Shown: positions 1 through 8,776 of the stretch, one piece after another
Numbering within the stretch: position 1 is the first letter of the stretch
Layout: each line of letters opens with the position of its first letter
Assembly (NCBI RefSeq): GCF_014287875.1
Contig: NZ_JACOPN010000003.1
Span: forward strand, 248,001-312,000
Reading direction: 5' to 3'
Source: Flintibacter faecis
GTDB taxonomy: Bacteria; Bacillota; Clostridia; Oscillospirales; Oscillospiraceae
Length of the DNA stretch: 64,000 nucleotides
Notes under the pieces: generated by a model
What the model was told of the DNA's origin: nothing
Database searches by the model: none
The model's input: the letters and a program-made list of their open reading frames with translations, nothing else
Made by a program: the position numbers and the translations under genes

Positions 1-975
1 GTCCAGCATAGACTGTACTCGTACCCAGTTTGCACCGGAGATAATGCCGGGATGTTTCCCCACTGCCACAATCCAATCTTCCATCGGGCGAATCTGAGTA
101 GCCTTGCCAGGGCGTTGGAGCGTGCGGTTGTAGGCCATAATACCGTGCTCACCGTCAAACTCCGATGGCTCAGCAAAAAGGTCTACGTTGTTCTCCTTGA
201 GATACTGATACGCCGTATCGTCAGCAATCATATAAACCGGATTTGTCAGAATACCCCGGATGGCAAAGCGTGTGAACTGCTTGCCGCGCTTTGTGACACA
301 GCGGTGCTCTAATAAGTACTGGTCAGTTTTACTGAGGGAGCCACTTTCCGTGAACACAGAAAAAATTGCCTTTACCAGCTGAATCTCCTCCGGAATAGGT
401 TTGAGCTTACAAGCTTTTTTAACCTTGCCATCTACTGTTACGCTGGACAAGCTTTCCGAAGCGTAGCCAGTTGGTGTCGTCCCGCCCAGCCAGCGTCCGG
501 TCTTGGACAGCTCATGCATGTTGTCGCGGATACGCTCGGCTATGGTTTCTCGCTCCAGCTGGGAGAACACTGACGCGATATACATCATTGCACGCCCCAT
601 TGGAGAGGACGTGTCGAACTGTTCCCGGATGGAAATGAAGTCAATGTGCCGGTCACCCAGATCCTCGATGAGCTTTGCAAAGTCACCAATATTGCGGCTG
701 ATACGGTCAAGGCGATAGACGACAATAGCAGCGAACTCAATCTTCTGGGAATCCTTCATCATCTGCTTGAACTGCGGACGCTCCAGATTGCCGCCGGAAA
801 ACCCTTCGTCCTCATATACAAGCGCATGCTCCGCCTCGTCTTCGCCAAAGTGCATTGCAATATATTGGCGGCACAGCTCAATCTGGTTCTCAATACTTTC
901 GCCTTTCCCGGTAAATTTGGATTTGCGGGAATAGATGACGTATTGCTTCACCTGCGGCTGGTCTGTTGTTTTCAT
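1..975 (-). CDS. Large serine recombinase, C-terminus beyond window
   Basis: Conceptual translation from the ATG at 975 gives an N-terminal resolvase domain. It contains YSRKS (likely catalytic Ser near residue 19), ENQIELCRQY, the EDEGFSGGNLERP segment typical of large serine recombinases, and VVYRLDRISRN. A recombinase domain follows (LEHRCVTKRGKQFTRFAIRGILTNPVYM). The frame stays open to base 1, so the C-terminal zinc-ribbon and coiled-coil part lies outside the window. Family members integrate and excise prophages and ICEs at short att sites, so the end of an element may lie just to the left. GGTGTTGCT lies directly upstream of the start, which makes the ribosome site weak. Confidence 0.9.
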   Translation of the reverse strand, partial: MKTTDQPQVKQYVIYSRKSKFTGKGESIENQIELCRQYIAMHFGEDEAEHALVYEDEGFSGGNLERPQFKQMMKDSQKIEFAAIVVYRLDRISRNIGDFAKLIEDLGDRHIDFISIREQFDTSSPMGRAMMYIASVFSQLERETIAERIRDNMHELSKTGRWLGGTTPTGYASESLSSVTVDGKVKKACKLKPIPEEIQLVKAIFSVFTESGSLSKTDQYLLEHRCVTKRGKQFTRFAIRGILTNPVYMIADDTAYQYLKENNVDLFAEPSEFDGEHGIMAYNRTLQRPGKATQIRPMEDWIVAVGKHPGIISGANWVRVQSMLD

Positions 976-1080
976 AGCAACACCTCGCATTACATTGTTA
1001 GGTTGTTAGATATATTGTAACGGATTGGAACCCATTTGAAAAGGTGCAAATGAGATTTTTTGAAAAGTTCTCCAAAGAAC

Positions 1081-1127
1081 GTTATACCCCTTTATACCCC
1101 TTTCAAAAGGGTATAAAGGGGTATAAC
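1081..1127. repeat. Near-perfect long inverted repeat with internal direct repeats
   Basis: Two 22-23 base arms (GTTATACCCCTTTATACCCC... and its complement) surround a two-base centre; one arm lacks a single base. Each arm is itself two copies of TATACCCCTTT. It lies between the stop of the 271-aa HTH gene (1134) and the start of the serine recombinase (975). There is no T-run, so an operator or recombination-related site is as likely as a terminator. Confidence 0.6.
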
Positions 1128-1133
1128 GTATTC

Positions 1134-1949
1134 TCACTGCCAGTTTCGTTTCAGGACTTCGCTTTTGAGATACAGCGTGCTCTTCTCCGATGTTTTGATT
1201 GGATGCAGCTTCCCGCGTTTCGTCAGGTCAATGATATTCTGCCGGGAGCAGCCCAATATCTCCGCCGCCTCCGCTGCATTGATAACTCTGTGCGTGGCAA
1301 AGTTCCGGAAATCCTCAATAGTCAGCGGAACGCTTTTGCCGATCCGGTAGAGCATCGCATCCGAGACGGTCATGTTCACATCCCATGCAACGCCATATCC
1401 GCCCGTCTGCATCTGCACATGCTGAAAATAGTCCGGCTTCTTGAGAAGAATCTGAAATGCTCTTGTCTTTTCAAAATGCTTCTGCAAATCGCACTTCTTC
1501 ACTACGCCATCCCGGAAAAATACCAGCAGGCAATGGTTCTCCAGCGGCAGCACATCTTCAATTCTCTTTGAGAACCGCCGCGTAATTTCTTCCGGAAGCT
1601 CCTTCTCGTTAATGGGAACAAGGTAGTAATCATCCTGTGCGCATCGCCCCATTGCCAGCATCAGAAGCTCGTACTCATCATATTCCTTCAGATGATTGTC
1701 GCGCAGAATCTCACCGATGTTCTGGCGGTCGATCGGAACGATCCGCTGCTGAACCCAGATCTTGCTCCAATAGGAATTGACTGTGGTTTCCCCACGCTTC
1801 ACAAAGGAGTCCAGCAACAGCGGCGTTTCCCATGCATCCGCATTTTCAGGCAGCTCAATATAGAACTGCTTTTCCTGCTTGTAATACAGGAGGTACGCCA
1901 GATCCTTCTGCTCCTGCGTCGATTCATCTCGAATTGCAAAAATCTTCAT
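1134..1949 (-). CDS. 271-aa protein with C-terminal excisionase-like HTH
   Basis: The last 55 residues read like a helix-turn-helix of the excisionase/MerR type (NAAEAAEILGCSRQNIIDL, then a basic wing and YLKSEVLKRNW). The first 200 residues, rich in acidic and aromatic positions, match no domain I recognise. The start is ATG with AGGTGGAGCGCAT upstream. It is the only long gene between the recombinase and the terminator of the replication operon, so a directionality or control role for the recombinase is reasonable but inferred. Confidence 0.65.
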   Translation of the reverse strand: MKIFAIRDESTQEQKDLAYLLYYKQEKQFYIELPENADAWETPLLLDSFVKRGETTVNSYWSKIWVQQRIVPIDRQNIGEILRDNHLKEYDEYELLMLAMGRCAQDDYYLVPINEKELPEEITRRFSKRIEDVLPLENHCLLVFFRDGVVKKCDLQKHFEKTRAFQILLKKPDYFQHVQMQTGGYGVAWDVNMTVSDAMLYRIGKSVPLTIEDFRNFATHRVINAAEAAEILGCSRQNIIDLTKRGKLHPIKTSEKSTLYLKSEVLKRNWQ

Positions 1950-1970
1950 ATGCGCTCCACCTTTTCCAAA

Positions 1971-2075
1971 TCATTTCCCATACGCCTTCAGAAAAGACCC
2001 ACCAATTTCGATAGAATTACGGTGGACAGGCCATGACAAATGGGTCAACTCCTGTTTTTCCTTCATAAGCTGCAT
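1971..2075 (-). CDS. Possible 34-aa leader ORF before the HTH gene
   Basis: A short open frame starting MQLMKEKQELTHLSWPVHRN lies in the transcribed leader between the promoter near 2098-2126 and the HTH gene start at 1949. Its ribosome site is poor: GGGGAG lies 12 bases away. It may be a leader peptide or chance. Confidence 0.25.
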   Translation of the reverse strand: MQLMKEKQELTHLSWPVHRNSIEIGGSFLKAYGK

Positions 2076-2097
2076 ATGTACATTCTCACTCCCCATT

Positions 2098-2126
2098 ATC
2101 GTACTTCATTACTTGTCATACGTCAA
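2098..2126 (-). promoter_or_regulatory. Sigma-70-type promoter for the 271-aa HTH gene
   Basis: On the minus strand, TTGACG (2126-2121) is followed after 17 bases by TACGAT (2103-2098), pointing at the gene starting at 1949. Confidence 0.5.
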
Positions 2127-2135
2127 GCTATAATG

Positions 2136-2173
2136 CAAAAAGCCGCCACCCTGATTTCACTCAGGGCGGCAGC
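2136..2173 (-). terminator. Intrinsic terminator of the replication operon
   Basis: On the minus strand, GCCGCCCTGA and TCAGGGTGGCGGC pair around GTGAAA and are followed by TTTTT. It lies just after the last gene of the operon (stop at 2213). Confidence 0.85.
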
Positions 2174-2212
2174 TTAAACTTGTTTATAGCAAATCGGATA
2201 AACAAGTTGACA

Positions 2213-2389
2213 CTATTGCTTGGAACGTAAATGTTCAACTACTGCATCGATAAGCTCCAACTTTTGTTCCGTAGAGCAGGGCAATTTCTGCACCATCTTT
2301 AGCGCTTGCTCTGCGTGGAACTTGGCCAATTCCTTGCTAAGTTTCGCCTTTCCTTCCGGCGTGGTCGGCATAATCAAAAAGACTTCCAT
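2213..2389 (-). CDS. 58-aa helical protein of unknown function
   Basis: I chose the ATG at 2389, which has AAAGGAAC eight bases upstream. A longer frame runs back into the preceding 45-aa gene and is unlikely to be translated. The product (MEVFLIMPTTPEGKAKLSKE... VVEHLRSKQ) is hydrophilic and mostly helical with no recognised motif. It is the last gene of the minus-strand operon before the terminator at 2136-2173. Confidence 0.6.
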   Translation of the reverse strand: MEVFLIMPTTPEGKAKLSKELAKFHAEQALKMVQKLPCSTEQKLELIDAVVEHLRSKQ

Positions 2390-2474
2390 ATCTATTGTTC
2401 CTTTCCGAAAACTATGTGTGAGTTGTAGCAAATCGCTGCAACTCACGGTGGTTATCCTAAAATTTCCAAGTGTT

Positions 2475-2612
2475 TTACGGCTCCGGCTTTTCAACAACGA
2501 AAAGCGGGAATAGGTCATAGTTTCCATCCTTATCAGAACTCAAATTGAGCTCAGATAGAACCTGCTCCTGAACCTCAGGTTTAAGATCACAAATATATAT
2601 TTCAACGCTCAT
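2475..2612 (-). CDS. 45-aa small protein of unknown function
   Basis: The ATG at 2612 is preceded by GGAGG with a seven-base gap. The translation begins MSVEIYICDLKPEVQEQVLS and ends FPLFVVEKPEP. The acidic small protein has the look of an operon-encoded accessory factor, but I cannot name a family. It sits between primase and the 58-aa protein, all on one strand. Confidence 0.6.
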   Translation of the reverse strand: MSVEIYICDLKPEVQEQVLSELNLSSDKDGNYDLFPLFVVEKPEP

Positions 2613-2684
2613 GTGTCATCCTCCATATATGACTACTTTGCAAATTAATGGAGAGAGCTGCAGCAACCCGCTGCAGCTCTCAAA

Positions 2685-3776
2685 TCATTTGTCTCGGAAA
2701 AGGTGCTTGTAAAGGTCATCCACACCCTTTTGCTTTTGTGTCCAGGTAATCGGTGCCATTTCAAAACCGGCAGCCGCACCCATCTCAATATAACGATCAC
2801 GCGCTTTCCGAACTTCCTCTTTGACCTGATAATCCGAATCGACCATGACGTTGATTCTCTTCACGCCAATGGAGTCTAGTTCTTCAAGGGCTCGTTCGTA
2901 CTGAGAATAGCTCGGTATGCCTGTAAGGCCCACGAAACCACACTCATAAGGTGAACCCTGCGCGAAGCTGTAGGCAAGGTCGGACTTCATAACTCCCTCC
3001 GTAAGGCAAACCACTTCATCGCCTTCATGAACGCCGACATAATGCGGGCAGCACTTCGACTGTGTCCCGTAGTACTGGTCAACACTCGTTAGGTTATAGA
3101 ATTTCTGGTTGTAGACCTTATCAAGCCGAACCTGAATGGCTTCAATTTGGCCGAGCAGGTTTCGGTCGGGTAGCATGATTCCCGAGCCTCGGATATCCAA
3201 CACCCATTGGCCAGAGTCCTTCTGGCAGTAAAATCCGGGAACCCCATCAAGAATGCAGCCACGCTCCAACAGCTCTGTAACAATCCGTTTCAAACGTGTT
3301 GTGGGCGTCGTTCGATAGCATAGCAGCTCCATCTCCTCTGATTTTAGCCCGCGCTCTTTCAAAGCGGATTGATGTGTTGGGCATAGAGTCAATAATGAGA
3401 GAAGGTTGGAATACGTATTATCCCGTACCTCAGCCGAGGCAATAGGGAGTTCTACCGTTTCTATGGAGCGAGGCTTCCGCTTGCATTTGCGCACCGGTTC
3501 ACCTCCATCTGGCCCGAATATTTTGCAGAGTTCTTCGTAAGCCGTATGGAGATTGACATCACAGTACTCCGCATAAAGATGGAGGATACCCCCACCTTTA
3601 CCACAGCGGTTACACCGAAACACATTATCGCGGATCTTGACATTCATATGAGCTTTTCGATCTGCACAGAATGGACACCTGCAATGCAGTTGAGTCCCGG
3701 TATCTCGTATGACTTCGATGCCAAGAAGATCAACCACTTGTTCAATATCACATGGCAGATCAGGTATTCTGCCCAT
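2685..3776 (-). CDS. CHC2 zinc-finger primase with toprim-like domain
   Basis: Residues 32-60 carry a DnaG-type zinc finger (CPFC at 34-37, CNRC at 55-58, then GKGGG). The remainder resembles DUF3854/toprim-type plasmid and phage primases: LTEGVMKSDLAY supplies the first acidic residue and INVMVDSDYQVKEE the DxD. At 363 aa it is much shorter than chromosomal DnaG and lacks the DnaB-binding tail, as usual for mobile-element primases that lay RNA primers for element replication. AGGGAGGTGG precedes the start. It lies in an operon with the helicase, exonuclease and annealing-protein candidate. Confidence 0.85.
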   Translation of the reverse strand: MGRIPDLPCDIEQVVDLLGIEVIRDTGTQLHCRCPFCADRKAHMNVKIRDNVFRCNRCGKGGGILHLYAEYCDVNLHTAYEELCKIFGPDGGEPVRKCKRKPRSIETVELPIASAEVRDNTYSNLLSLLTLCPTHQSALKERGLKSEEMELLCYRTTPTTRLKRIVTELLERGCILDGVPGFYCQKDSGQWVLDIRGSGIMLPDRNLLGQIEAIQVRLDKVYNQKFYNLTSVDQYYGTQSKCCPHYVGVHEGDEVVCLTEGVMKSDLAYSFAQGSPYECGFVGLTGIPSYSQYERALEELDSIGVKRINVMVDSDYQVKEEVRKARDRYIEMGAAAGFEMAPITWTQKQKGVDDLYKHLFRDK

Positions 3777-3806
3777 CTAAACCACCTCCCTTAGCTAGGG
3801 GAAGAA

Positions 3807-4631
3807 TCAGCTGGCCATCTGGCCTACCGTTTCCAAAAGCTTTGTAGCCCCTGCTTTCAGTGCGAGATTATGGCCGGAATAGTTCTTCACATACCACGCG
3901 AGGTCCCCTGGGCTCTTCATAGCGATTTCGCCAAGAGACCAGCCACTAAAGCGGCCAAAATCAACCTTGACGGCTTTCGCCTGTTCAATGGTCATGACAC
4001 GCAAGTACTCATCCAGCGTTTTGGGGGGCTCCGGAGCAGGAGCATGAGACTGCTGCACAGGAGGCTGAACCTGCTGCTGAGCAGGCTGGGTAGATTTAGG
4101 CGCCGTCGCCGTCTGAGAGAAGGCAGGAGGATCCGCTGTCGGTTGAGCGGTAAAACTCGCCACAACACTACCAGGGTGTCCTGCATCTTCATCAGGAGGC
4201 ATCTTGATTGGGGCATCCGCGATAATACCGGCCAGCGCATCACCATTCATACAGAACTGCGTACCATAACCTGCATCAGCCAAAGCGCGGCCCTTTGCGA
4301 CTGTTTCGGCGATCTCCAAGAAGCGATCGCCAAAGCGCTCTTCCGTTGAGAAACGCTGAGAATACGCCTTCCCAATGAACTGGTCAGCTGGGTCAGCCTT
4401 ATCGGCATAGATCCTGCAGCATACGATTGCATTCTTCTCATCAACTCGGATAAGCTCCGGGTCGATCTTTCCATTCGGATGGTGCAGGCGGAACCAAAGA
4501 AGGCGATATTTGACATCAAGGTAGAGATCGTTTTCGCCTTCCTCACCCACGGTAGTACGCACGAAATCAGCGGGGTTAAAACCATCGACAGCGTTGATGG
4601 CAGGGATCACATTAGAGTTCGATTCACTCAT
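3807..4631 (-). CDS. Putative ssDNA annealing protein with ExoX-like C-terminus
   Basis: The N-terminal half (about 1-115) resembles phage and plasmid single-strand annealing or Rad52-like proteins (YRLLWFRLHHPNGKIDPELI; KGRALADAGYGTQF). Residues 140-205 are a Pro/Gln/Ala-rich linker. The C-terminus (RFSGWSLGEIAMKSPGDLAWY) matches the small ExoX-like C-terminal fold found on several nucleases and annealing proteins. Adjacent genes encode YqaJ exonuclease and RecD2, so an exonuclease-plus-annealase recombination pair is a sensible reading. The family assignment rests on context and motif feel rather than a search. Confidence 0.55.
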   Translation of the reverse strand: MSESNSNVIPAINAVDGFNPADFVRTTVGEEGENDLYLDVKYRLLWFRLHHPNGKIDPELIRVDEKNAIVCCRIYADKADPADQFIGKAYSQRFSTEERFGDRFLEIAETVAKGRALADAGYGTQFCMNGDALAGIIADAPIKMPPDEDAGHPGSVVASFTAQPTADPPAFSQTATAPKSTQPAQQQVQPPVQQSHAPAPEPPKTLDEYLRVMTIEQAKAVKVDFGRFSGWSLGEIAMKSPGDLAWYVKNYSGHNLALKAGATKLLETVGQMAS

Positions 4632-4697
4632 GGTAATTGTCCTTTCACAATAAATGTAGAAACGAGGCAGCTTTTGACCACCCCGTTTCCCAAATAA

Positions 4698-6908
4698 TCA
4701 CGCTACTCGCCGACTCAGCTCGCGGTTATAATAAGCCACGATTCGATCCGCGAGTACCGTATTCCTTTGACCCACATCACATTTATGGATCGCAACAAAG
4801 ACTGCCTGCTTTTGCCCAATCAGGATGACCTTCGACTTGGCTCTGGTCACAGCAGTATAGAGCAAATTCCGCCGCAGCATGATATAGTGCTCTTTCAAAA
4901 GAGGAACAATGATGACAGGATACTCCTGTCCTTGGCTCTTATGAATGGTCGTACAGTAGGAGAACTCCAAATCCTCCAGCATTTCCTGCGTGTACTGTAG
5001 TGTCCTTCCATCCAAAAGCCTCACGCATGTGATCGTCTCATCATCCTCTTTCTTCATGTCGGTTATGACGCCGACATCGCCATTTGACACATTGATTCGA
5101 TTTGCCGTCTGCATAATGCGGTCACCAACTCGAAATACTCGACTGCCACACTTAACCTCTTTCTTCAGGTTGTTTGGCGGGTTGACAAGGTCTCGAATGG
5201 TCTCATTCAACGCATTTGCCGCAACCGCACCTCGCTTACGGAGAGGTGAGAGAATCTGCACGTCCTCAATACCATGCAAAGAGACTTCCTGCAGATAGTT
5301 CTTGATGACCAACTGCGCAGCCTCTTCCGAGTTCTGAACTTCCAAAAACTGAAAGTCATCCCCGAACTGAAGATGTGTGTCGTTGTGGTTGATGGCATAG
5401 GCGTTTGTGATGATACGGCTATTAGATGCCTGGCGGAAAACAGTCTCTAAGACTGCCGTAGGAACCTTTTCACTTCGAATCATCTCTCGCAGCACATTAC
5501 CCGCGCCAACAGATGGGAGCTGGTCAGCATCACCGACAATAATCAGCTGAGCACCCGACTTGATACGATCAAGGAGGATATACGCAAGGCGCATGTCCAC
5601 CATTGAAAACTCATCAACGACTACCAAGTCTGCTGATAGTAACTCTTTGTCGTTCAGCGGGCTGTCTTCATCCGTCACAAGGCCAAGCGCCGAGTGAAGT
5701 GTAGAGGCGTACATTCCCGTCTGTTCTGCCATGCGCCGACTGGCACGGCCAGTAGGTGCAGCCAGCAGGACTTCATTCGCAGGGAACGCAGCTTTATAGA
5801 TATCCAGGATGAATCGTAGTGTTGTGGTCTTTCCGCTGCCGGGGCCTCCGGTCATGATGGAGATCGGATGCGAGAGGCACAGCTTCACAGCATTACGTTG
5901 CGAAGGAGCCAGTCTTTGATGCAAGGTCCTCTCCGCATTGTCGATTTTGCTGTCCAGATCGTCGATCTTTGTAAAGCCCTCTTGGAGTATCATGGACACA
6001 ATGCGCTTAGCTGACTTAACTTCGCACATGCGCTCGTAACTCAGGTATACACGGCTTCCCTCAACATAGATACGGGATTCCACACGTTCATTTGAGATCG
6101 CTTGGCGGATTTCCTCTTCGGAAACCACTTCATCATCGCAACCCATATTGAGAAGCTCATAGCACTGGCCAACCGTCTCATCAACGGATAGAAAAAGATG
6201 CCCAGATACGCGTGCCTCATCCAGCACATAGTTGATCGCACCGGAGTATCGCAAAGGGTGCTTTAAGCTGACTTTTGTTTTACGGGCAACGGAATCGACT
6301 GTCATGAAGCCAAAGCCTTTGATCTTACAGAGTTGGAATGGATCCGTCTTCACGATTCTCAGGCTGTTATCTCCGAACTCTTCTCGGATCATCGCAACCT
6401 TTTTCATCGAAACACCGAAAGGCGCCAAGTATATCATGAGATCACTCAAGGCTTTCGTTTCCCCGTAGGATTTGATGATAGCCTTGAGTTTTTTCTGGGC
6501 AATCCCCTTGACGCTAAGCAGCTTGTCCGGCTCTTTCTCTAAAACCTCCATCGTCTTATCGCCAAAGCGAGCGACAATGGCCTTTGCGGTCTCAGGGCCA
6601 ATTCCTTTGATGATACCGCTGCTCAGGTAAGCAAGGATGCCGGCTTGATCTCTCGGCACGACTTCCTTACACATTGAAACCGACAGCTGTAAACCGTGTT
6701 TGGAATTCTCCCACGCTCCATCCAGTTCCACTTCCACGGCATCTGTAGCAATCAGATGATAGCCGATTGCCGTGAAATGAATCTTGTCGTCATGGCAGTA
6801 AGACCGATTACGGGCTTCCTTTGGAACAGACTCATCAGAAGTACTGTAGGCAAAAATGCAGAAGCCCTTATCGGACTTAAAGATGGTTCTTTCATATCGA
6901 CATAGCAT
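4698..6908 (-). CDS. recD2: RecD2-type ATP-dependent 5'-3' DNA helicase
   Basis: The 736-aa protein has the RecD2 layout: an N-terminal OB-like part, helix-hairpin-helix repeats around 95-210 (GIIKGIGPETAKAIV; CKIKGFGFMTVDSVA), Walker A GGPGSGKTT at 354-362, Walker B VVVDEFSMVD at 429-438, GDADQLPSVG at 459-468, and the C-terminal TIHKSQGQEY and YTAVTRAKSKV motifs around 654-694. RecD2 works without RecBC in recombination and repair. Length matches the family. AAGGAG precedes the start, and only 11 bases separate it from the YqaJ gene. Confidence 0.95.
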   Translation of the reverse strand: MLCRYERTIFKSDKGFCIFAYSTSDESVPKEARNRSYCHDDKIHFTAIGYHLIATDAVEVELDGAWENSKHGLQLSVSMCKEVVPRDQAGILAYLSSGIIKGIGPETAKAIVARFGDKTMEVLEKEPDKLLSVKGIAQKKLKAIIKSYGETKALSDLMIYLAPFGVSMKKVAMIREEFGDNSLRIVKTDPFQLCKIKGFGFMTVDSVARKTKVSLKHPLRYSGAINYVLDEARVSGHLFLSVDETVGQCYELLNMGCDDEVVSEEEIRQAISNERVESRIYVEGSRVYLSYERMCEVKSAKRIVSMILQEGFTKIDDLDSKIDNAERTLHQRLAPSQRNAVKLCLSHPISIMTGGPGSGKTTTLRFILDIYKAAFPANEVLLAAPTGRASRRMAEQTGMYASTLHSALGLVTDEDSPLNDKELLSADLVVVDEFSMVDMRLAYILLDRIKSGAQLIIVGDADQLPSVGAGNVLREMIRSEKVPTAVLETVFRQASNSRIITNAYAINHNDTHLQFGDDFQFLEVQNSEEAAQLVIKNYLQEVSLHGIEDVQILSPLRKRGAVAANALNETIRDLVNPPNNLKKEVKCGSRVFRVGDRIMQTANRINVSNGDVGVITDMKKEDDETITCVRLLDGRTLQYTQEMLEDLEFSYCTTIHKSQGQEYPVIIVPLLKEHYIMLRRNLLYTAVTRAKSKVILIGQKQAVFVAIHKCDVGQRNTVLADRIVAYYNRELSRRVA

Positions 6909-6919
6909 TTGATCACTCC

Positions 6920-7957
6920 TTATGCGATGGCCGATTTGACCACCTTAAAGATTCTTGATTCCGTCTGATCCACAAACTCATCATAGATATCAGGATACTG
7001 AGCTCGCAGAGCGGATAAACGGTCCTTTGATATTCCTTCCCGATACAGAGGATTGTAGGATACCTTGAAACACTCGCCGCCCTGTTCACAGGTTCCTTTG
7101 CATGCGGTACCCATCTCTTCGACGATGGGAGCATAGAGGGATTTGATGCGAGTCTCAAGTGCTTTTACCTGAGCATCTAAAGATCTCTTTTCCTCTTTGA
7201 GTGCCAGGATCTCCTTGAGGTTCACCACAAACTTGCGGTCAAGATCCACGGTCGGTTCGGACTTGTCAGCAGGGCCGAAATAGCGACGGAGCGACTCCAG
7301 AACCGCATCTGGCTTTTCGACCAGGGGTGGCTCCACACGAGCCATGACGTGATTATTCCAGAATGCCGACAGCTCCATGATCGTGTTCTCTTCTTCCTCG
7401 AGGTCACGCTCAATCTTTTGCCATACAAAGTCATTCTCATTATTTGAGAACAGGCAGGCAATGAATGCAACATCGATATTCATCACCGACATGTAGTGCC
7501 GAACCTGCAATTCATAGTGGCGAGGGACTGCTCCGTTCGCCCACTTGAATTGCATGTCATAGTGCGCCGTTTTGCACTCTAAGATGGCCTTACGTCCATC
7601 CGGCAGGGTTACAAAACGATCCACATCGGCAATCAGGAAGGGGAAAAACGGGTGTTGGTACATCCAGTGGTCTTCATACACAGATAGTCCGGTCTTCTTT
7701 GCGAAGATTTGAGCTACCACATCTTCGAGCAAATGCCCAATCTGGAATGTGATGCTTTTGTCCGGCCCATCATCTGACATGACGACCCCAATTTTGTCAT
7801 AATAAAGGTCTCGTGCCGTGCGATATGGGGAGGAATTAAGGGCGACAGCTACATCGCTGCCGCCAATTCCTTTTCGCCTCCAACTGAGCCATTGATCCTC
7901 TGTTAGAGTTGTGATGTCCACCAATCTGTTTGGCGTGTAGTTCAGGTTCAGCCCCAT
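6920..7957 (-). CDS. YqaJ-type viral recombinase exonuclease
   Basis: The lambda-exonuclease-like YqaJ fold is visible. WLSWRRKGIGGSDVAVALNSSPY opens the domain, GHLLEDVVAQIF follows, FLIADVDRF and AILECKTAHYDMQFKW supply the catalytic D and E-x-K, and HYELQVRHYMSVM completes it. A C-terminal coiled coil (about 240-280) precedes the tail. These enzymes resect double-strand ends 5'-3' and pair with an annealing protein, here probably the product at 3807-4631. A strong AGGAGGTG site lies upstream. Confidence 0.92.
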   Translation of the reverse strand: MGLNLNYTPNRLVDITTLTEDQWLSWRRKGIGGSDVAVALNSSPYRTARDLYYDKIGVVMSDDGPDKSITFQIGHLLEDVVAQIFAKKTGLSVYEDHWMYQHPFFPFLIADVDRFVTLPDGRKAILECKTAHYDMQFKWANGAVPRHYELQVRHYMSVMNIDVAFIACLFSNNENDFVWQKIERDLEEEENTIMELSAFWNNHVMARVEPPLVEKPDAVLESLRRYFGPADKSEPTVDLDRKFVVNLKEILALKEEKRSLDAQVKALETRIKSLYAPIVEEMGTACKGTCEQGGECFKVSYNPLYREGISKDRLSALRAQYPDIYDEFVDQTESRIFKVVKSAIA

Positions 7958-7960
7958 AGC

Positions 7961-8503
7961 CTACACCTCCTCGCAGCGATCAAACCCACAATTGCCGCAT
8001 TCTGGGCATTCCTGATCATCAGGATCCTCGAACGAGGCAAAGCTTGTTATCTCCCCGCAATGCCGACACTTATAAGCAAGTAGATCTTTTTCGGTGTGCT
8101 CTACCGTCCCTGTGTCATCGCAGGTAATGTGTTCCTCAAAACATATTCCCGGCTCTGAGGTCTGGATCATGACAGAAACGCCATCTTCTGCGCAGGCCTC
8201 TGAGAGAGTCAGGCACTCACTAGGAGAATTCTGAGGATATCCACCAATCAAGCAACTGTATGCTGACCATGCGAACGACGCGACAAACGAGTAACTTGCT
8301 TTGGCATCGACGGCAGGCTCGGAGAATTCTTTCATAGCCTCATCAATGAATGCTTGTCTTTTCGACTGGATGAAGCTCCGTGCAAAGAAACGCTTGCCTG
8401 GAATGGTTGAAGGATCGTCTTCGCTGACAAACCGTTCAATGAACGACTTAATGCCATCCCGTGTACCGGTGACATTTACATACCCAAACGCCCAATTAGG
8501 CAT
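7961..8503 (-). CDS. 180-aa protein with C-terminal zinc ribbon
   Basis: The N-terminus (MPNWAFGYVNVTGTRDGIK) resembles phage/plasmid proteins of the DUF1281 type, which carry a similar MPNW start. The C-terminus ends in a rubredoxin-like zinc ribbon, CRHCGEITSF... CPECGNCGF. Function unknown. It lies three bases upstream of YqaJ with its own AGGAGG and is part of the replication operon. Confidence 0.65.
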   Translation of the reverse strand: MPNWAFGYVNVTGTRDGIKSFIERFVSEDDPSTIPGKRFFARSFIQSKRQAFIDEAMKEFSEPAVDAKASYSFVASFAWSAYSCLIGGYPQNSPSECLTLSEACAEDGVSVMIQTSEPGICFEEHITCDDTGTVEHTEKDLLAYKCRHCGEITSFASFEDPDDQECPECGNCGFDRCEEV

Positions 8504-8515
8504 AATCTATCCTCC

Positions 8516-8776
8516 TTACTCTTCAAAATCAGTATTGTAGTGCTCGACGATCTCAGTCGGCTCGTCAGATGCACAGTTGCCGTAGACAACAGTCTGAAGT
8601 GCTTCCTTGTTTGGATCGTATTCTACGCAAGCCAGGATTGCTGTAGCGCCATCCTTGCGTACATAATCGATGAAAACGCCTGGATAGTCTGCTGCACAGT
8701 CAGTCTCATCGTGCTTAGCGTAAATCGCGAGTTGTCCTACTGGCGTATCAACAATAAAATGCCGAGTCTTTTCCAT
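8516..8776 (-). CDS. 86-aa protein of unknown function
   Basis: The ATG at 8776 was chosen, with AAGGAG ten bases upstream; a TTG two codons earlier is possible. The product (MEKTRHFIVDTPVGQLAIYA...) is an acidic, probably beta-rich small protein without recognised motif. It overlaps the end of the 190-aa gene upstream, which implies coupled translation. Confidence 0.6.
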   Translation of the reverse strand: MEKTRHFIVDTPVGQLAIYAKHDETDCAADYPGVFIDYVRKDGATAILACVEYDPNKEALQTVVYGNCASDEPTEIVEHYNTDFEE

